A DNA stretch of 64,000 nt from Doris montereyensis (taxonomy: Eukaryota; Mollusca; Gastropoda; Nudibranchia; Dorididae). Location of the stretch: assembly GCA_037039925.1 (NCBI GenBank), contig JAXRKP010000242.1, positions 338,501 through 402,500 of the forward strand. The letters are read 5' to 3'. Position 1 is the stretch's first letter, and each line of letters opens with the position of its first letter. Shown here piece by piece: positions 45,604-58,127 of this stretch. A model generated the notes under the pieces. That model saw only the letters and a list, made by a program, of their open reading frames with translations. It was not told the DNA's origin and made no database searches. A program made the translations under genes and the position numbers.

Positions 45604-46536
45604 CCTAGAGAGGGGGAGAGGGGGGTGAGGTGACATCAGATAAGGTTGTTACATGCTCTCTTTGATTTATTTTTATAAATCTGAGATTTTTCATTGACTA
45701 CTAATCTATTAGACACTTCACTCACTGGTATTGCTGTCCAAATGCGACACCATCTTAATAAAAAAAGATTTAATAATTCAATTTCATCAAATAGCAAAAC
45801 TAATTTCTCTCAGCATTAGACATGGGATATAATTCATTGGAGTATCTTCTATGCAAACATTTGATTAAAGATACCATTGTCTGAAATTTACACCGATTCA
45901 TCTATGGACATGAAAAGAGATCATAAATGTTTTTAAAAATATGTGTCTTTTTGTCATCCTTATACTCGCATTTAAGAACACAATAAGACTAGGTAGAGAA
46001 GGTTTAACAAAACCACCACCTCAATTCTATATACTAAGATGACCATCTCTGGTGGGGTAGTTTCTCGATCTAGATCTAGATCTTAGTCTACATACATGTC
46101 TTCCTTTGCTTAATTGTCTTTTTGTCTTTGTCAGTCAGACACTTCATTCTTTTTCCTTAGGACATGATTATGATCTAGATTTCGATTTAATAGATTTTAA
46201 ACACTTCCGTCTATGCTTACTTTTTGAATCAGTGTTTTTTATCAGTTCACTCCCATTACTTTAAGTATAAAAATCATGGTGGTTTGCTTATTTGCTCTTT
46301 CTTTCATAGATATGGCTTATACCAATGTTTAATGAATAGTCCCCATGCAACTCTGCACATAATTTTTGAGCAGCGTATGCAACTTTTCAAGATCTTCAGT
46401 TGAGGCATAAAAATCTGATTGTGCTTATACATGATTCAATTCTACTTCAATTACACATATAAATTTATCAAATCAAGCACATACATATGATAGATGGAAG
46501 TGTATCTATCAAGATATACAAAATGTTTTTCTCTAC

Positions 46537-46664
46537 CTTTGCCAAGGTTCAAATTGTTCCAATTTGTATTGAAGCTCTCTTGCTTTCTCCATAGAGTCCC
46601 CCAGAGGCCCACTTATGTGGGGCAAGAAGAACTCGTGTTCCAAATTCATCACCCAGTCAATAGT
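46537..46664 (-). CDS. CCDC141/titin-like gene, spectrin-like exon 11b
   Basis: Intact 128-bp reading. Acceptor TACATCAG, donor AAAG|GTAGAG. TIDWVMNLEHEFFLPHISGP then ARELQYKLEQFEPWQ. It is clearly paralogous to exon 47381-47507 (TIDHVMEIENEFF ... LQARLDQFVP). As read, it starts in phase 0 and ends in phase 2. Confidence 0.88.
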
Positions 46665-46823
46665 CTGATGTATGTAAATGACACACACACAAATTCATGT
46701 GGAGAACAGGAACAAACACAAACAAATAATGAAAAGAAAAAGATTGTGGTTGCTAGGGCAGAGCATGCATGAAATCAACCTGTGTGGCACTTGGCTTGGC
46801 TTGGCTCAGCTCATTCTTTGTTG

Positions 46824-46846
46824 TTGTTGTTGTTGTTGTTGTTGTA
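46824..46846. repeat. (TTG)n microsatellite
   Basis: Eight trinucleotide units. Confidence 0.9.
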
Positions 46847-47099
46847 AAATAAACAACGCAAATTTTGTTAAATACGAGAAGATTAAAAATACACCCAAGC
46901 AACTCGACAGCAAGAGATGTTAAAATTAATCAAGTCCACCGTTCTTCCATTTCGAACATATACAGAACGATACAAATGCGTTCGTAAAATATCCATATCG
47001 AGAGTTAAGTGTAAGGTAATCAGGTGTGGAGTCATGATTTATCATAGGCAAATTGCTTAATATGGTAGTTTTACCATTACTTTCTGAGCCAAATTACTT

Positions 47100-47240
47100 T
47101 CATTCAGTCTGCATAGATCTAGCAACCCATTTCGCTGCTGGGTGACAGGAGACCCAGAAAAATCTGCTCGGACTCGGGATTTACACTTGGGTTTCATGAG
47201 TGACAGTCAGACACTCTACCAATTGAGCTACGAGAGTGGG
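47100..47240 (-). mobile_element. tRNA-like SINE head of another type
   Basis: Reverse complement contains TCGTAGCTCAATTGGTAGAG, an A-box region of a tRNA-Lys/Met-like gene, then TAAATCCCGAGTCC (B-box-like). The anticodon arm is not well conserved, so it is a SINE or pseudogene rather than a working tRNA. Confidence 0.55.
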
Positions 47241-47380
47241 TATGTTGGAATTTTTTATTTTTAAAAATAATAAAACAAATCTGTAAAGCTTTCAGCTCTT
47301 TTCCATGTGCTACACAAAGCTGATTCATGCAAGCGTCTCTCCCAGCGGTTTTTTTTTTTTTTAGTCACACGACATGCTAC

Positions 47381-47507
47381 CTGGTACGCTTGGGGACAAA
47401 CTGATCCAAGCGAGCTTGAAGCTGGTTTAGCTCAGCTAGGGTTCCCCAGCTCACCCGAAATGAGTGGGGAAAAATTCATTCTCAATCTCCATTACATGGT
47501 CTATGGT
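47381..47507 (-). CDS. CCDC141/titin-like gene, spectrin-like exon 11a
   Basis: Acceptor GTCTGCAG-like (CCTGCAG), donor CCAG|GTAGCA. TIDHVMEIENEFFPTHFG, then in other frames ELGNP and LAELNQLQARLDQFVPKR. 127 bp. Same start motif, end motif and phase as exon 46537-46664, 716 bp downstream. It may be a mutually exclusive partner. Confidence 0.8.
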
Positions 47508-47725
47508 CTGCAGGCACAGGTAAGCGTTAGAACAAAACGAAACAAAATAAAAATAAGCGTTTGTTCATCTTCTTTGCCTATTCTTTTTTCTACTTTTTTT
47601 TTAGACTTTTTTTTGTGTGGGGGTGATACCAAGAAAGTTTGAAAATTTAGATAGAGGAGGTTTAAAGCAAAGATGAAAGAAACTAGAATGGATCTATTTG
47701 TAGAACTGGGGCGACGTTCTCTTAC

Positions 47726-49035
<1,310 letters not shown>

Positions 49036-49212
49036 CCGTCTTGCATCTTGAATGAACTGATGCCACTGGGATTTGAACTGTTTACTAGTGGAGACGTGTT
49101 GCTCCCACGCCTCCCAGTATTTTTTCAACTGAACCCGCGTGCGCTCGTCCGACAGGATTTGCTGAACTGTGCGAACGGAGCTTTGCAGATTAAGCTTGGA
49201 GTCATCTTTGAT
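49036..49212 (-). CDS. CCDC141/titin-like gene, spectrin-like exon 10
   Basis: Intact 177-bp (59-codon) exon. Acceptor CTTTTTATCAG type, donor CGG|GTAATG. It reads IKDDSKLNLQSSVRTVQQIL, SDERTRVQLKKYWEAWEQHV, STSKQFKSQWHQFIQDARR. Helical throughout, W-x-x-F spaced as in spectrin helix C. Confidence 0.9.
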
Positions 49213-49324
49213 CTGATAAAAAATAAATAAAAATAAAGTAATGAACAAATAACAATGAGAAGAAAGTAACAAACATAGTTTAAAACTTCTTTGCAACGAA
49301 ATCATGAAGTGAAGGTAACGCTTA

Positions 49325-49540
49325 GGAAGCATAGTCAGCTCGATGGTAGCACGGTTGCTTTCCATGGCGAGGCAATGGGTGCTGACGCAGTTGTCGCGAG
49401 TTCAATCCCCATGGTGGCTGGCTGGGATTTTTTTGTCTATTCCTTTGTATTTGTCTCGTCTTTGTTCCTAAGGGGTTTTCATATTATCTTATGTCATTAC
49501 CTTCACTTTCGACATGCCCCTTGCCTCACTGTTTGTCTTT
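49325..49540 (+). mobile_element. tRNA-derived SINE, family B, full copy
   Basis: Head 'tcagctcgatggtagcacgg' and 'gtcgcgagttcaatcccca' (B box). Body 'cctttgtatttgtctcgtct' to 'catgccccttgcctcactgt'. This is the best-preserved family B copy. Confidence 0.8.
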
Positions 49541-50119
49541 AATGAAATCATAAGAAGATTTTACACAATGAGAAGAAAGTGAAAATTGTAGTTAAAAACT
49601 TCCTGTCAATGAAGACATGAGAAAATCTCATATGCAGATCAAACACACACACAAACATACATATAGACACAGACACATGTGAAAACACAAGGACCAGGGC
49701 ACGCACAGGTACACACAGACCCAGAGACACACACACACACACAAACGTTCATTTTGAGAACAAGGCATAAGACACAAGATCACTTTTTTTTATCTCCAGA
49801 GAGAAATTACTTTGTGGTCTATATAAACATTAGCTTGTTTTCAGTGAAACTTATGCCTCCATCATATGTGGTGATTTCAATCCTGTGCACGAACATGATA
49901 TAGAATGCAGATCTAGAAAGAATGTATACGTAACTTCACACTCCTAGAACTTAACTGATGACAAATGTATCCGTAGTTGATTAACACACAACTTGCCTTT
50001 AACACCACATAATCACTTAAATATTAATGACTGGTAGACAATGATGATTCACTTCTAAAGGTAATATAAAGGTAATATATCTATAAAATAATGCAAAACT
50101 AAAAAAATAAATTATATAC

Positions 50120-50292
50120 CAAGGAAGAGCTCTCTAGGAATTCCTTTCCCTTGATACTGAGGTCGTCGAAAATGTGTCTTGTGTTCGAAAACATCTCACG
50201 CAGACTGTGTGTACAGCTGTGTCTGTGATTTCAGACAAGTCCTCCGTTTCAGACTGCACAATGTGCTCTAGCCCATCAAGATTGCTAGAAAG
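50120..50292 (-). CDS. CCDC141/titin-like gene, spectrin-like exon 9
   Basis: Acceptor CCTTCCAG, donor TTG|GTATAT. It reads LSSNLDGLEHIVQSETEDLS then EITDTAVHT, a frame change near 50205, then LREMFSNTRHIFDDLSIKGK, EFLESSS. Helical spectrin-type sequence. Confidence 0.82.
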
Positions 50293-50897
50293 CTGGAAGG
50301 GCAAAACAAAACAAAAAAAAAAAATTAAAAAAAAAAAATGTAAATATAGTACAAGTTTTATAATAATTTATGAAGAGGGAGTTTCAGATTAAATCATCAG
50401 TTTTAATACAGATGTTTTTTAACTCGATGCATCAATTTTTATGAATATTGATTCTGGTAACACAGTAAAGTGTTTAAATTTCTTTTAAAACATTTTTTGG
50501 GAAACCTTTATCCCAAAATTAAATAAGACTTCCAAGGGTTTAAAAATAATGATAATATTTGAAAAGGATTAAAAAGAAGTCGACGCAAAATTTACGACAG
50601 TTAGTATTTATGTAATTATGCAGCAGTTTTATATTCTGACAGTGTATCCATACAGTTATACAAACTTAAAATTGATTACGACATGATTAATTACAAAACT
50701 TAAGAAAAATCTATTTTAAATTTACTTTTTGGACTTCTAGTCAACAAAAATAGTATTAATGAACAATAACATGTTTACACTCTATGAAATTATCAATAAA
50801 GCTAAAATAACCCACAAAATCAGTGGACAGCATCTTTTGAATTCTCGGCTCTCCATTTCTGGAATTCCTACGGGTAAAGGGCTATATAATTCCCATT

Positions 50898-50901
50898 TAT
50901 T

Positions 50902-50945
<44 letters not shown>

Positions 50946-50953
50946 TAATATTA

Positions 50954-51030
<77 letters not shown>

Positions 51031-51085
51031 GCTATTTTATTATTATTATTATTATTATCATTATTGTTATTATTATTATTATTCA
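50898..51085. repeat. (ATC)n-(ATT)n microsatellite near a donor
   Basis: An ATC block to 50945, then an ATT block with a few interruptions to 51085. It ends about 13 nt from the donor of exon 51099-51287. Confidence 0.95.
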
Positions 51086-51098
51086 GCTGTGATATTAC

Positions 51099-51287
51099 CT
51101 GCTGTGCCAGTCGGAGGAAAGAGACGTAGAGTCAGGCTAAATGGATGCGAACTCAACAATGTGTTGCAATTGTTGGTACTGAAGTTCCAAGTCACGTGCC
51201 TTGTCTGCTGCCTTTTGGGCCTCTGAGTCCCCTGACTGAACCAGGTTGGTCAGCAGAAGACAGGGCAGATAACTCTGCATTTTTGTC
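51099..51287 (-). CDS. CCDC141/titin-like gene, spectrin-like exon 8
   Basis: Acceptor TTTACTTTAG, donor CAG|GTAATA. Pieces: DKNAELSALSSADQ; after one extra C, LVQSGDSEAQKAADKARDLE, LQYQQLQHIVE; and in a third frame LYVSFLRLAQQ. Spectrin-like helices with at least two indels. Confidence 0.82.
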
Positions 51288-51942
51288 CTAAAGTAAAAAA
51301 AAATGAAACAAACAAACAAATAACACAACAACCTTGGTTAAAAGCATTTCTCAATTACAATTGAGTAACTTTCTGCTGTAAAAAATAATTCTCAACTTTG
51401 TCAACTGACTAGAAGCAGACAACAGCTCAATACTGATTAAAAATTGAATCTGAAAATTTAGAAGAACGTGCCTTTCAGACAATATCAAAAGAATTAATAT
51501 ATACTTGAATAGACAACAGCCTTGATTTTCAATAGCGATATGACTTTCTGTAGCAAGATTATTTAGAGCCTACATGCAAAATACGGTCACTCTGAGTTCC
51601 CTGGCAGCAGAGCCTTTAACGTAAAGAATGAACAAACCAGAATATCATATAAAACAAGCAATCCAGACATCGATGATTATGATTGCTCTTTTATCAAATT
51701 CTTTTTTTTTGCAATGATAAATCACATAATAGGTTACTGGGTGCAGGATGATATCACATCTGTACAGTATTCAATACTTCAGATCGCAGCTAAACAATCT
51801 TTTTTTCCAATCAATTAAAATACTGATTTGATTATTCTTTAAAAACCTAAAGCTGGCTATTTGAAATCCACATGTGAAATACGGAGGCTGCGGGTGCAGT
51901 GGTTAGTTCCTGAGTTATAAGCAGTCAAAGTTAAGAGACTTC

Positions 51943-51990
51943 CTATATATATATATATATATAGATATATAGATATATATATAGATATAG
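51943..51990. repeat. (TA)n with TATAGA variants
   Basis: Imperfect TA array about 45 nt from the donor of exon 52037-52159. Confidence 0.85.
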
Positions 51991-52036
51991 ATAAAATAAT
52001 GATTCAGTGATATAAAAAAAGGGAAGTAACTCTCAC

Positions 52037-52159
52037 CCTGATGTCTTCGTCTAGCTGTTCATGTACTTCCAAAAAGTCCTTGGCACTTGCAAGGCTTGTT
52101 CCCAGTGTGCCGTGTCGAGCTACGATGTTTAGTCCGATTTGATGGAGCCAAGTTTCAAG
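52037..52159 (-). CDS. CCDC141/titin-like gene, spectrin-like exon 7
   Basis: Intact 123-bp exon. Acceptor ACTCCTCAG, donor AGG|GTGAGA. It reads LETWLHQIGLNIVARHGTLG then TSLASAKDFLEVHEQLDEDI. The Trp helix A and the G-T-S-L-x-x-A-x-x-F-x-x-x-H helix B match Trio/CCDC141-type repeats. Confidence 0.92.
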
Positions 52160-52172
52160 CTGAGGAGTTTGT

Positions 52173-52176
<4 letters not shown>

Positions 52177-52257
<81 letters not shown>

Positions 52258-52268
52258 TAATAATAAAT
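52177..52268. repeat. (AAT)n microsatellite at an acceptor
   Basis: About 30 units starting about 17 nt from the acceptor of exon 52037-52159. The sense strand is (ATT)n. Confidence 0.95.
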
Positions 52269-52435
52269 CGAAAAAGGCAATTTTTCTTTTGATTAACATT
52301 TCTCATGTTACAAAAATACATTTAGTACAATAAGTTTATACATAACATGTTGTTCAAAACATCGTTCACTCGCACCATCATATAACACAATTGAACATAA
52401 TATAACCATGATTCCGAGTAGTGGACAGGTTTACA

Positions 52436-53560
52436 AACACCTGTACGGGGAGCAGATGATCCCGCCCTCCACTAGTCTCCTGTTGCCTTGCAGGCCGGTC
52501 TTGACCGACCAAATGCTAAGGGAGTTACCCTAACAAAAAAATAACAACCTGCTGCCTTGCAGGCTGGTCTTGAATGACTAAAGGCTAAGGGAATTAATCC
52601 TGACAGAAAATAACAAGGCCCGTCAGGGGGGCCTTAAGGTGTCAGCCCCACCATCTACCTAGGGTACAGTGGGCTAATGCCCTGCTTATCGAAAACCAAA
52701 CTGATTCAAAGTATTAAATATGATGATATACCCGGATTGAACTTTCTGGAAAAAGAACACGGACTGTGCTTTTTGGAACATGGAATATTAGGGCAATAAA
52801 TGGAAAAGAGTTAGAATTAGCTGAAGAAATGGAAAAATTCGAGGTAGACTTTTTGGCCATTACAGAAACAAAGAAAAAAGACAAGGAATAGAAAATGTAG
52901 AACCAAATCATACTTTAATCTTCTCAGGAGTAGATGTCAAAGATAGAGCTAGAGCAGGAGTAGGCCTCCAAATGCATAAAAGGCAAGAAAAGCTACTAGA
53001 AAGTTGAAAATTTATAAGTCAACGGCTATTAGAGGTAAATATTAAACCAAAGGAAGAGAAATTAAATTATTAATAGCTTATAGACCAAGCGAAGATGCCA
53101 CTAAAGAAGAAAAAGATTTCCAAATAGCTGCAGAGGATCAACCCAAACAAGAACTAATGATTTTAGGAGATTTAAATGCTAGAGTAGGCAACAATGTAGA
53201 AACATCAGGAGGAGAAATAGGTAAAGAAGGAGAGACAACAAATTCTCCAAATGGAGAGAGACTAACAGATTTTTGCCTAAAGAATAACATGAAAATAGCT
53301 AACACATTTGTCCTCATAAAGATATCCACAATTATATAAGAGTAAATGAAGACAGATGTGAAAAGTCAATCATAGACTACATAATAGTTAGCAGCCCCTT
53401 TTGTACAGTACAATGGATGCTAGAGTAAGCAAAGGAGCTGAAATATTTAGTGATCATCACCTAGTGATAGCCAAAATGAGATTATTAATGAAGAAAACAA
53501 ACAGAAAAGGAAAGAGAAGAAAGCTACTAAACTCCAAAATAGAAGAACTAAATAAACCAA
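52436..53560 (+). mobile_element. non-LTR retrotransposon remnant: 5' leader plus endonuclease
   Basis: Plus-strand reading frames show an exonuclease-endonuclease-phosphatase (APE-type) domain: GTWNIR, LAITETK, LIAYRP, ILGDLNARVGN (53156-53190) and SDHHLV (about 53440). These carry the Asn, Glu, Asp/Asn and His positions of the fold. Upstream, 52480-52620 holds two ~90-bp repeats ('tgttgccttgcaggccggtc'-like). Several frameshifts are present and no reverse transcriptase follows. Probably RTE-like. It lies antisense in the host intron. Confidence 0.8.
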
Positions 53561-53732
53561 TAGTTGCTCTTCTCCCTACTGTTTAATTAAGGGCTATGTT
53601 TCAATATCTCGTAAAAGAACCGTGGAGCAGACAGCATCTGTAGTGTTGACTACTGCTACTTTCGCGTTAAGTCGTGGTTCTGACTTTAAAATAAAAGCTC
53701 TATGCATCATATTATTGACAGAGTGTACTTAC

Positions 53733-53847
53733 ACTTATATATCTCTCCTGGTACAGGAGATATTCTTGGCTCCTTTGCCATGCTTCAGCTCGTCTGGCCT
53801 TGCAGAGTGCCTCTAGCTGAGTGCATTTTGGACAAGAGTTCATCCAT
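53733..53847 (-). CDS. CCDC141/titin-like gene, spectrin-like exon 6
   Basis: Donor AGT|GTAAGT. The convincing reading is LEALCKARRAEAWQRSQEYL then LYQERYIS. Two acceptors fit: CTCAG at 53817 (exon ends at 53816, no frameshift) or GTGCAG at 53848, which adds MDELLSKMHS but needs one indel. Confidence 0.7.
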
Positions 53848-54419
53848 CTGCACGCACACACACACACACAAAAACATGCACAGACAGAGAGAGTGAAAGA
53901 GTAAATATTAAAGAGATTGTCTTGCTATTTAGCAAACTACAGGCACATGTACCACCATATGTGAGTGACATAAATATAATGGAAATCATTTTTTGTCATG
54001 TGTTTAAAGTCAGCAAGAAGGGTGAGATATGAATTTAAGGAATGAAGGAAATTCATAACCAGGATGTTACATTAAATGAAATGCATCTTTGTTTTGGACA
54101 AGAGGCAGTGCCTTTAACAAACCATGACACTACAAAATAATAAATAGTATTTATCATGATGCTTTTTCGATATTCAATATCTCACAGCGCTTCACATTTA
54201 TAGTCAAGTTAGCAATGTATAACTATAATCAGTGTTAGCAGTATAAAAATGACTAAAATGCATAAATCTAAAATTATAACAAGGGTAAAACAGTCACAGT
54301 CTTATGAAATATATAATAATATGGTGATTAAAAAATAATATTATTTGTTGAAAACCCGCTAATTTTAAAAGAAAAACATATAAAACGAGATATTTTTTAA
54401 AAGCGGTTTTAAAGGGAAT

Positions 54420-54610
54420 AGTGGCATTGGTAGGTCGAAATGTTAGACTGGGGTCCTGAGTTCGAATCCTAGCAAAACCAGGCCCAACGTTGTGTTCCTT
54501 GGGAAAGACACTTAACACGCATTTTCCCCACTTTAACCAGGTGCAAATGAGTACAAGCACTAGCTTGGGAGTAAAAACTTGCGTCAGACTAGCATCCAGC
54601 CACCTTTGGA
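54420..54610 (+). mobile_element. tRNA-derived SINE, family A, plus-oriented copy 2
   Basis: 'gtcctgagttcgaatccta' (B box), 'gttgtgttccttgggaaaga' and 'caaatgagtacaagcactag' match the family A body. The A-box end is diverged. Confidence 0.75.
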
Positions 54611-54796
54611 TCATGGAATTCAAAACACTTATTGACAAAAAATCTTTTTTTTAAAGATTACAAGACTATAAAAACCATGTTGATTTAAGTAGATGCCTAT
54701 GTATGTGGGAGTGTCTACGTGTATGTATGTAAGTAGGTATGTGAAGGGGGGGGGGGGAAAGAAAGGGCTGAACCATGAGAAGCTACATCCACTGAC

Positions 54797-54990
54797 CTTT
54801 CGTCTGATGCCATCTGCCCCTGGTCGGTGCTACTGACCCTCCAAGTAGCAACCGACTGTGGGTGGCCTCTGCTGACAAGTCGACGATGGCTTGAGACAAG
54901 TAGGAATGACGCCTCTGCCAACTGTGCACTGTTTCGGGGGAGATCCATATTGTTTAACTGGTTCTCCACCTGTCCCAACTTATTTAGAGC
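54797..54990 (-). CDS. CCDC141/titin-like gene, spectrin-like exon 5
   Basis: Acceptor CTGGTTTCAG, donor AAG|GTCAGT. It reads ALNKLGQVENQLNNMDLPRN, SAQLAEASFLLVSSHRRLV, after which the frame becomes doubtful (ATHSRLLLGG in the next frame). The L-A-E-A-x-x-L-L-x-x-H spacing is a spectrin helix B. Confidence 0.8.
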
Positions 54991-55047
54991 CTGAAACCAG
55001 TGAGAGGAGAAGAATATAGTCAGCTGTAAGTTTATTATATTCTAATA

Positions 55048-55465
<418 letters not shown>

Positions 55466-55537
55466 GGATTAGAGCAGGAAACAGTGATTTGACTTTCTAT
55501 TACATAAACGTATTTAAAGACTCAAAGACATTTAGTT

Positions 55538-55600
55538 TGATTGGAATATACCCCATCCGTTATATGAGGAGATCTAAGGAAACAGTGGCATCAGTGGGAT
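55538..55600 (+). mobile_element. short dispersed repeat family C, fragment
   Basis: 'accccatccgttatatgagg' with agatctaagg, a degraded copy. Confidence 0.4.
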
Positions 55601-56327
55601 AGGAGACATAGAACAGAGGATAGAAGTAGAAGGAGACAGAAATAACAACCCCATCCACTCACAAGACACTAATGAAAGGCTGGTAAAGAAACAAACTCCT
55701 AAGAAGACACAAATTTTTAAGGGAAAAATCACTTTTTGGCCTCTTATGCACTGTAAGGTTTTTCCTGACCTTGCCTATAAGATATTGTGGGTGCTAGTTT
55801 AGCTAATATAGCATGTTTTTGTCACATGATCTAAACATGCCATACTAACATCCTATTCAGTTTGAAATTTTAACTTTGTCTTCCTGAAATATTTCCTCAC
55901 GGGAAGACTTACTACTTTGGAGACTTTCACCATCGATAAGTATCTTGAAATGTCTTGAGAAGCGCAATGATGCACTCTTTAATTTACAATGTAATTCTCT
56001 ATGGATGTAACAAAGGCATCGTGTATAGCTTTTACCTTACACTCTTGACCCTTTGGTTCTCAACCACTTTTGACCCATGCACCCTTTATGTCATATGTCA
56101 TATGTCATATGTCAGAATTTCATCCCCCCCCTCCCCCTCCCCCCTCTCAAAAGATGCATTCAAAAAATAGAGTCTGCTGCTAATCTGTGGTCATATCACT
56201 CCCCCACCCTCCCTCCCCCTTCCCTAAACCCCCCCCAGAGGAAAAAAAAAAAAATGAATGTCCCCCCAAGGGGAGAATTACCACTAGGCTGAGAACCAAT
56301 GCCCTACACAAGCAATACAAACCAAAC

Positions 56328-56564
56328 CTGACTACAATATAACGCCAAAGGCAGGAGTACGCCGAGGAAGAAAGCTTCCGCCAGGTCATAGAAAGCGACT
56401 GCCATGGTGATGTTCTTCCGCCTGTTGTCAAGGCGTACAGTAAAGCTTTCTGCCTCGAGGTCTACTACTATGAGGCGCTGGCGTATGACAGAGGAAGAAA
56501 CGCTGGCACGACGCAGAAGCCCATCGGCCGTCCGAAGAAGACTCAACATGTTCTCTTGGATGCC
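56328..56564 (-). CDS. CCDC141/titin-like gene, spectrin-like exon 4
   Basis: 237 bp (79 codons), open. Acceptor TTCTTTTCAG, donor CAG|GTTTGG. It reads GIQENMLSLLRTADGLLRRA, VVDLEAESFTVRLDNRRKNI, TMAVAFYDLAEAFFLG. The R-R-K-N-x-x-x-A-x-x-F-Y-x-x-A end is the spectrin helix C seen in CCDC141-like proteins. Confidence 0.87.
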
Positions 56565-56784
56565 CTGAAAAGAAAAAACACGCATTGCGTCCAGATATCA
56601 TCTATCTTTGTCCCTCAAATGAATGAAAGCTAGTGCAAAGTGGGTTAAGGCTAAGAAGAGCTATTGAGAATATTTAAATTTTATGTAAAGGGTTTGATTG
56701 TAAATTGCACTAAATCCATTTTTCATGATTTGAGAAAAAAAAACAATGAAAAGAAAGTCGTGTTTAATGTTTTTTCTGTTTCTT

Positions 56785-57065
56785 ACCCACATTCATAACT
56801 AAGGTCTTTTCTTCTTCTTCTTCGATCCTCTGCCTACAACTAAGATGATCTCGTTTTTTTTTTATAGGATTTGTAAAATTTGCCCAGACTGGAAGAAAAG
56901 GCAAAGGGATCTTTAACGTGGAAAGAGTGTTGTGATTTGCACGCAGGACCTCCTTTTATCGTCCTCCTCCAATGGGACTAGGCATCTGTCCAATAGGAAA
57001 TTTGAGGTTTTGGTTCTTAAAGACAAGTTTTTAAAAATCCTTGACTCAAAATCGAAAACGTCTCT
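56785..57065 (-). mobile_element. tRNA-derived SINE, family D, copy 3
   Basis: 'ctaagatgatctcgtttttt', 'gatctttaacgtggaaagag' and 'ccaatgggactaggcatctg' match the family D body. The tRNA-like head is missing. Confidence 0.7.
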
Positions 57066-57118
57066 CAAACTTTTCAGAATATTAATATGCTAGACTCGAC
57101 TGTGTTCCTTTTACTCAC

Positions 57119-57236
57119 TCTGGCCCGCGCCTCAAATTGGTTGTGGTCTTGTTGAATTTGGTGGGCCTCCAGTTTGGAAGAGCCCAGTTCTGTATTCTGT
57201 AGGTAGTTGTTTCCCTCCACGGTACCACTCTAAGAT
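57119..57236 (-). CDS. CCDC141/titin-like gene, spectrin-like exon 3
   Basis: Acceptor GTCCACAG, donor AGA|GTGAGT. It reads ILEWYRGG, then after removing one A from an AAA run (57210-57212) NNYLQNTELGSSKLEAHQIQ, QDHNQFEARA. This is the classic Trp helix A plus L-G-x-S-x-x-E-A-x-x-x-Q-x-x-H-x-x-F-E helix B of Trio-like spectrin repeats. Confidence 0.88.
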
Positions 57237-57320
57237 CTGTGGACACACACGTATATATGTAGTAGTTATATTAATATCGATAGCTTTATGGCTGTAATCT
57301 CACGGCTGTCACCCACAATT

Positions 57321-57430
57321 ACTGTTCTTGTTTAAGTATGTTGCCATGTTACCATGACAATACCAAAGCTCTCTGTTCTTGTTTAAGTATGTTGCAATGT
57401 TACCATGACAATACCAAAGCTCTCTGTTCT
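57321..57430. repeat. 50-bp tandem duplication, 2 copies
   Basis: 'ctgttcttgtttaagtatgt' at 57321 and 57371, with one mismatch region. Confidence 0.9.
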
Positions 57431-57464
57431 TGGACTATCAAATCTTATCATATATATTACAATT

Positions 57465-57600
57465 ATCTTATCTTATCTTATCTTATCTTATCTGTGAAAC
57501 CTGATGTACCGCCAAGCAAATGTGTCAGTATTTTGTGACAATAAAGATCTAATATCTTATCTTATCTTATCTTATCATGTTATTATCTTATATTAACTAA
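57465..57600. repeat. (TATCT)n microsatellite, interrupted
   Basis: Pentanucleotide blocks at 57465-57492 and 57550-57580. Confidence 0.85.
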
Positions 57601-57764
57601 TCTGGTTTACTGTTATCTGATCCTATCTTCTCTTAATTATCACATCATTTTTTTTAAATTTTGCCACTAAACAAATTCAACTATCACAAATCAACAAAAT
57701 CAAATGTTATTCATTAAGAAAACAACAAAAAACAGGCAAGCAAAAGGTTTGTTTGCTTGTTTCT

Positions 57765-57845
57765 TTGAAATTTATCCTGTCCACCACTGCGGTAATCTCA
57801 GGGTGAATTATGAGAAAAAGCAAGATGAAAGATAAGTGAAACCTA
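57765..57845 (+). mobile_element. short dispersed repeat family C, copy 13
   Basis: 'cctgtccaccactgcggtaa' followed by tctcagggtgaattatgag and agcaagatgaaag. Confidence 0.65.
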
Positions 57846-57904
57846 CGTGTATGACTTTCATCATACATACAACAAGCAAGCAAGCCTAGTGGCCATTTTT
57901 TTAC

Positions 57905-58119
57905 CTTATTCACTTCCATGTCAAGCTGACACAACTGCATGCAATGCTCCAATCGGATCTTGCGCTGGTTCCACAATTCTTCCAGGTGGCGAGGAAGGTC
58001 GTGCAGCAGCTCTAGGAGGTGTTCGATGCCATAGCAGGCGGCGGTGGTGGCATGGAGATTGGCAATGTCCGCATGCATACCCATCTCTTTGATTTGGTCC
58101 AGAAGGTTCTGTCCCATGT
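57905..58119 (-). CDS. CCDC141/titin-like gene, most 5' recognisable exon (spectrin-like)
   Basis: Acceptor CCACCTAG, donor AAG|GTAAAA. Open reading DMGQNLLDQIKEMGMHADIA, NLHATTAACYGIEHLLELLH, DLPRHLEELWNQRKIRLEHC, MQLCQLDMEVNK. Helical, ending in the W-x-x-R-K-x-x-L-x-x-C-x-Q-L helix C of CCDC141/Trio-type repeats. The 5' neighbouring exons are not visible. Confidence 0.9.
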
Positions 58120-58127
58120 CTAGGTGG

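Noticed and set aside
47100..47240. Possible functional tRNA gene (TAGCTCAATTGGTAGAG)
   Set aside because: The A-box region is good, but the anticodon stem and acceptor stem do not pair convincingly. Best read as a tRNA-derived repeat.
49291..49542. Plus-strand reading of 83 codons
   Set aside because: Lies in a family B SINE copy. Similar short readings recur in the other copies by repeat identity.
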